From contig JACQGW010000279.1 in the NCBI GenBank assembly GCA_016199325.1, positions 1 through 15,451 of the forward strand: a stretch of 15,451 nt of DNA, read 5' to 3'. Shown here in pieces: positions 13,544 to 15,451 of the stretch (position 1 is the stretch's first letter; each line of letters begins with the position of its first letter). This stretch comes from Chloroflexota bacterium. Its GTDB lineage: Bacteria > Chloroflexota > Dehalococcoidia > JACQGW01. The position numbers were made by a program, and so were the translations under genes. The notes under the pieces were generated by a model that worked only from the letters and a program-made list of their open reading frames with translations, was not told the DNA's origin and did no database searches.

Positions 13544-15415
13544 TCAGCCCCAGAGGATCGGAATCAGGTGATCAAGCCCGAGCGCGCGGAGCGTCTCCGG
13601 CAGGGGGCGCGTCGTGGCCGGGTCGTAGCCGATGGTGCGATAGTACGTCTCCCGCATCGTCTCCCAGTGGGGAGCCACCGCGATGCCGGCGTTCGGGCCG
13701 TCCGTCGGCGTCGAGCCGTAGCGCGGCGATGGCCGCTCCGACTCCGGGCCGATACCGCACCGCAGGTTGAAGGCGCGCAGGATCGCCGCGATCCGCCGGC
13801 CGGCCAGGAGCGCCTCGTCGAAGGTGAAGCTCCACCCGGTCGCCGTGCTCAGCGCCTGCGCCATCTGCTCCAGACTGGCGCGTGTCGTGAAGAGGCACAT
13901 CCCGAGCGAGTCCTCGAAGAGCCGCCGACCCAACGCGCCGCCACGCGCCCGGGCAACGTCGAGCGGGTCGAACGGATTCCGCCGCGCCGGAATCCCCAGC
14001 TCGGTCGGCCGAACGACCGGGCCGGTCTCGATCGTCCCGGCGCTGGCGACCGCCGTGTCGAGCATCTCCTCCCAGCGCCCTCGATGGTCATGGCCGCGGG
14101 GCGTGTGTCCCTTGTGGGTGAAGACTGCACAGTCGTACGCCGGCCCGCCCACATGCTCGGCCGCCCGCTTGACCCCTTCGGCCAGGACGTCGCCGAAGCC
14201 CTCACGGCGGGAGATGAGCCAGAGCAGCCGGCTCGCGGCCTCGGCGTCGCCCCAGGGCACCGCCAGGCCACACGCCTCCGGCGTCAGATACCCCTTCTCC
14301 TGGCACTCCATCACCCAGCCGCAGAGCCAGCCGAACTCGTTCACGTCCACGCCGGCTCGGTCGACCTGGGTGTTCAGCCACGCCACGGCGACCGGGTCGG
14401 TGCAGCCGATCGCCGAGCCGACGCCCGCCCAGCCTTCATACTCCGGCTCGTCCACTAGTTCCCCCTGGTGCGGGCCGTCCGGAACCACGTACATGTGGCA
14501 ATGGCGCATGCCGCAGGCGGCGCACTGGTGGCCGCGGTGCGGGAACCGCGCGCGGATCGGCGGGCCGGCGAACTCGGCCAGGCGCTCGGGGTCGGGATAG
14601 ACGTTCGTCGTGTAGTTCTTGATGGGGAGCGTCCCGGTCTTCTCCTGGTTCGCTACCCCGTTGAGGGTTCCATATTCGTACGTGCCCCGGGTGCTCGGGT
14701 CGGTCCGCAACGTGTAGGCGATCTCGTCGGCGATCTGGATGAGGCCGTGCGGGTCGGGCACCTGCACCGCATGGCTGCCGCGGACGATGGCCACGGCCTT
14801 CAGCCGCTTCTTCCCCATGACGGCGCCGCACCCGTTCTTGCTCGCCGCATGGCCGTAGTCGCCCAGGATGGCGGCAAAGCGGACGAGCTGCTCGCCGGCC
14901 GGGCCGATCCCGTAAACGCTCATCTGGTGGCCGGCAACGCCGCACTCCGCCTGGAGGGCGTCCTGAAGCTCCCACGTATCCTTGCCAAGCAGGTGCGCGG
15001 CATCCCGGATCTCGACGTCGTCGTCCTGGATGAACAGGTAGACCCAGCCGTCGGCCTGGCCCTGGACGACGATGGCGTCGTAGCCAGAGGACTTCAGGTT
15101 GGCGCCGAAGAAGCCGTTGGCCTGGGTCGCGGTGGCGCCGTTGCTCAGCGCGCCGCGGGTGACGACGCTCAGGGTCCCGCTACCCCACACTGGCAGACCG
15201 GCGAGCGGACCGGTCGCCAGAATCAGGCGGTTCGCCGGGTGGTCCCAGGGCACGTCGGCGGGCACCTCGTCGTAGAGGATCTTCGCCCCCAGCCCGGTGC
15301 CGCCAACCCACGCGCGCAGCATCGCCGGGTCCAGCGGCTCGGCCCAGGTCCGCCTTGCCGCCAGGTCGACCCGCAGAATCCGGCCGGCATAGCCGCCGGG
15401 CATCGATTGGTCCAC
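13544..15415 (-). CDS. Aldehyde:ferredoxin oxidoreductase family protein (tungsten/molybdenum bis-pterin, [4Fe-4S])
   Basis: 623 residues, family length. Domain 1 has GGYAGRILRVDLA, WVGGTGLGAKILYDE, GPLAGLPVWGSGTLSV and NGFFGANLKSSGYDAIVVQG. Next come GIGPAGEQLVRFAAILGDYG and GCGAVMGKKRLKAVAI, the usual pterin-binding region. The cluster cysteines are C298, C301, C306 (CAACGMRHCH) and C507 (EDSLGMCLF). The last matches the conserved fourth ligand, but the first three are spaced CX2CX4C rather than the usual CX2CX3C. Characterised members oxidise aldehydes to acids with ferredoxin; the substrate here is unknown. Start: GGAGG (15424-15428) overlaps the upstream in-frame GTG at 15424 but is 8 nt from GTG 15415, so the latter is chosen. 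First gene of an operon with two transporters. No MoaD-like or ferredoxin gene is visible, though it could lie beyond the edge. Confidence 0.93.
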   Translation of the reverse strand: MDQSMPGGYAGRILRVDLAARRTWAEPLDPAMLRAWVGGTGLGAKILYDEVPADVPWDHPANRLILATGPLAGLPVWGSGTLSVVTRGALSNGATATQANGFFGANLKSSGYDAIVVQGQADGWVYLFIQDDDVEIRDAAHLLGKDTWELQDALQAECGVAGHQMSVYGIGPAGEQLVRFAAILGDYGHAASKNGCGAVMGKKRLKAVAIVRGSHAVQVPDPHGLIQIADEIAYTLRTDPSTRGTYEYGTLNGVANQEKTGTLPIKNYTTNVYPDPERLAEFAGPPIRARFPHRGHQCAACGMRHCHMYVVPDGPHQGELVDEPEYEGWAGVGSAIGCTDPVAVAWLNTQVDRAGVDVNEFGWLCGWVMECQEKGYLTPEACGLAVPWGDAEAASRLLWLISRREGFGDVLAEGVKRAAEHVGGPAYDCAVFTHKGHTPRGHDHRGRWEEMLDTAVASAGTIETGPVVRPTELGIPARRNPFDPLDVARARGGALGRRLFEDSLGMCLFTTRASLEQMAQALSTATGWSFTFDEALLAGRRIAAILRAFNLRCGIGPESERPSPRYGSTPTDGPNAGIAVAPHWETMRETYYRTIGYDPATTRPLPETLRALGLDHLIPILWG

Positions 15416-15423
15416 GTTGGCCA

Positions 15424-15428
15424 CCTCC
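15424..15428 (-). promoter_or_regulatory. Shine-Dalgarno deciding the oxidoreductase start
   Basis: GGAGG on the minus strand. It overlaps the first in-frame GTG (15424) and therefore cannot serve it, but is well placed for the GTG at 15415. The remaining bases to the window edge show no clear promoter. Confidence 0.6.
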
Positions 15429-15451
15429 AGTTGTCGATTCGCGCGCAGCGA

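Noticed and set aside
12348..13571. A 407-codon plus-strand frame opposite the DHA1-like transporter
   Set aside because: Polar, low-complexity product and no domain; the minus-strand frame is a complete MFS protein.

Overview
The window is a high-GC, densely packed bacterial chromosome segment. The order alaS - membrane-anchored baseplate-J-like protein - ruvX - mltG - aroE - aroK/aroB, with many GTG/TTG starts and 4-base GTGA overlaps, suggests a Chloroflexota (Thermomicrobia-like) organism. That assignment rests on remembered gene order and protein style and was not tested by a search.

Left half (1-8557, + strand): a housekeeping run with very short gaps. It holds alanyl-tRNA synthetase (its first codons lie just outside the window), a single-pass membrane protein with a baseplate-J-like outer part, the YqgF/RuvX nuclease-fold protein, the MltG endolytic transglycosylase, shikimate dehydrogenase, and one long frame encoding shikimate kinase followed by 3-dehydroquinate synthase. 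AroE, AroK and AroB are steps 4, 5 and 2 of the shikimate pathway, so the distal part is an aromatic-amino-acid supply unit attached to a translation/cell-wall operon.

Middle (8591-9483, + strand): a UPF0175 antitoxin and a DUF3368-type PIN toxin, overlapping by ATGA. Next comes an MFS transporter (9553-10863, +). It converges, across a long palindromic repeat, on a minus-strand operon.

Right half (11027-15415, - strand): transcription runs from an aldehyde:ferredoxin-oxidoreductase-family protein through a DHA1-like MFS transporter to a second MFS transporter that is a clear paralogue of the plus-strand one. Gaps are 7-11 nt, so the three are probably one operon handling an organic acid, aldehyde or related compound. 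The substrate cannot be read from sequence.

The most unusual layer is a set of palindromic or tandem repeats of four different sequence types between about 5.7 and 11.0 kb. One is intergenic and built of heptamers (mltG/aroE). Its stop-free half reappears inside aroE. A 22-bp perfect inverted repeat lies in the linker that joins AroK to AroB. A 99-bp palindrome sits exactly in frame inside the PIN toxin. The fourth fills the space between the two converging transporters. Three of the five occurrences are inside reading frames and keep the frame open, which recalls the in-frame palindromic elements of Rickettsia. No tRNA, rRNA, CRISPR array, transposase or origin was seen.
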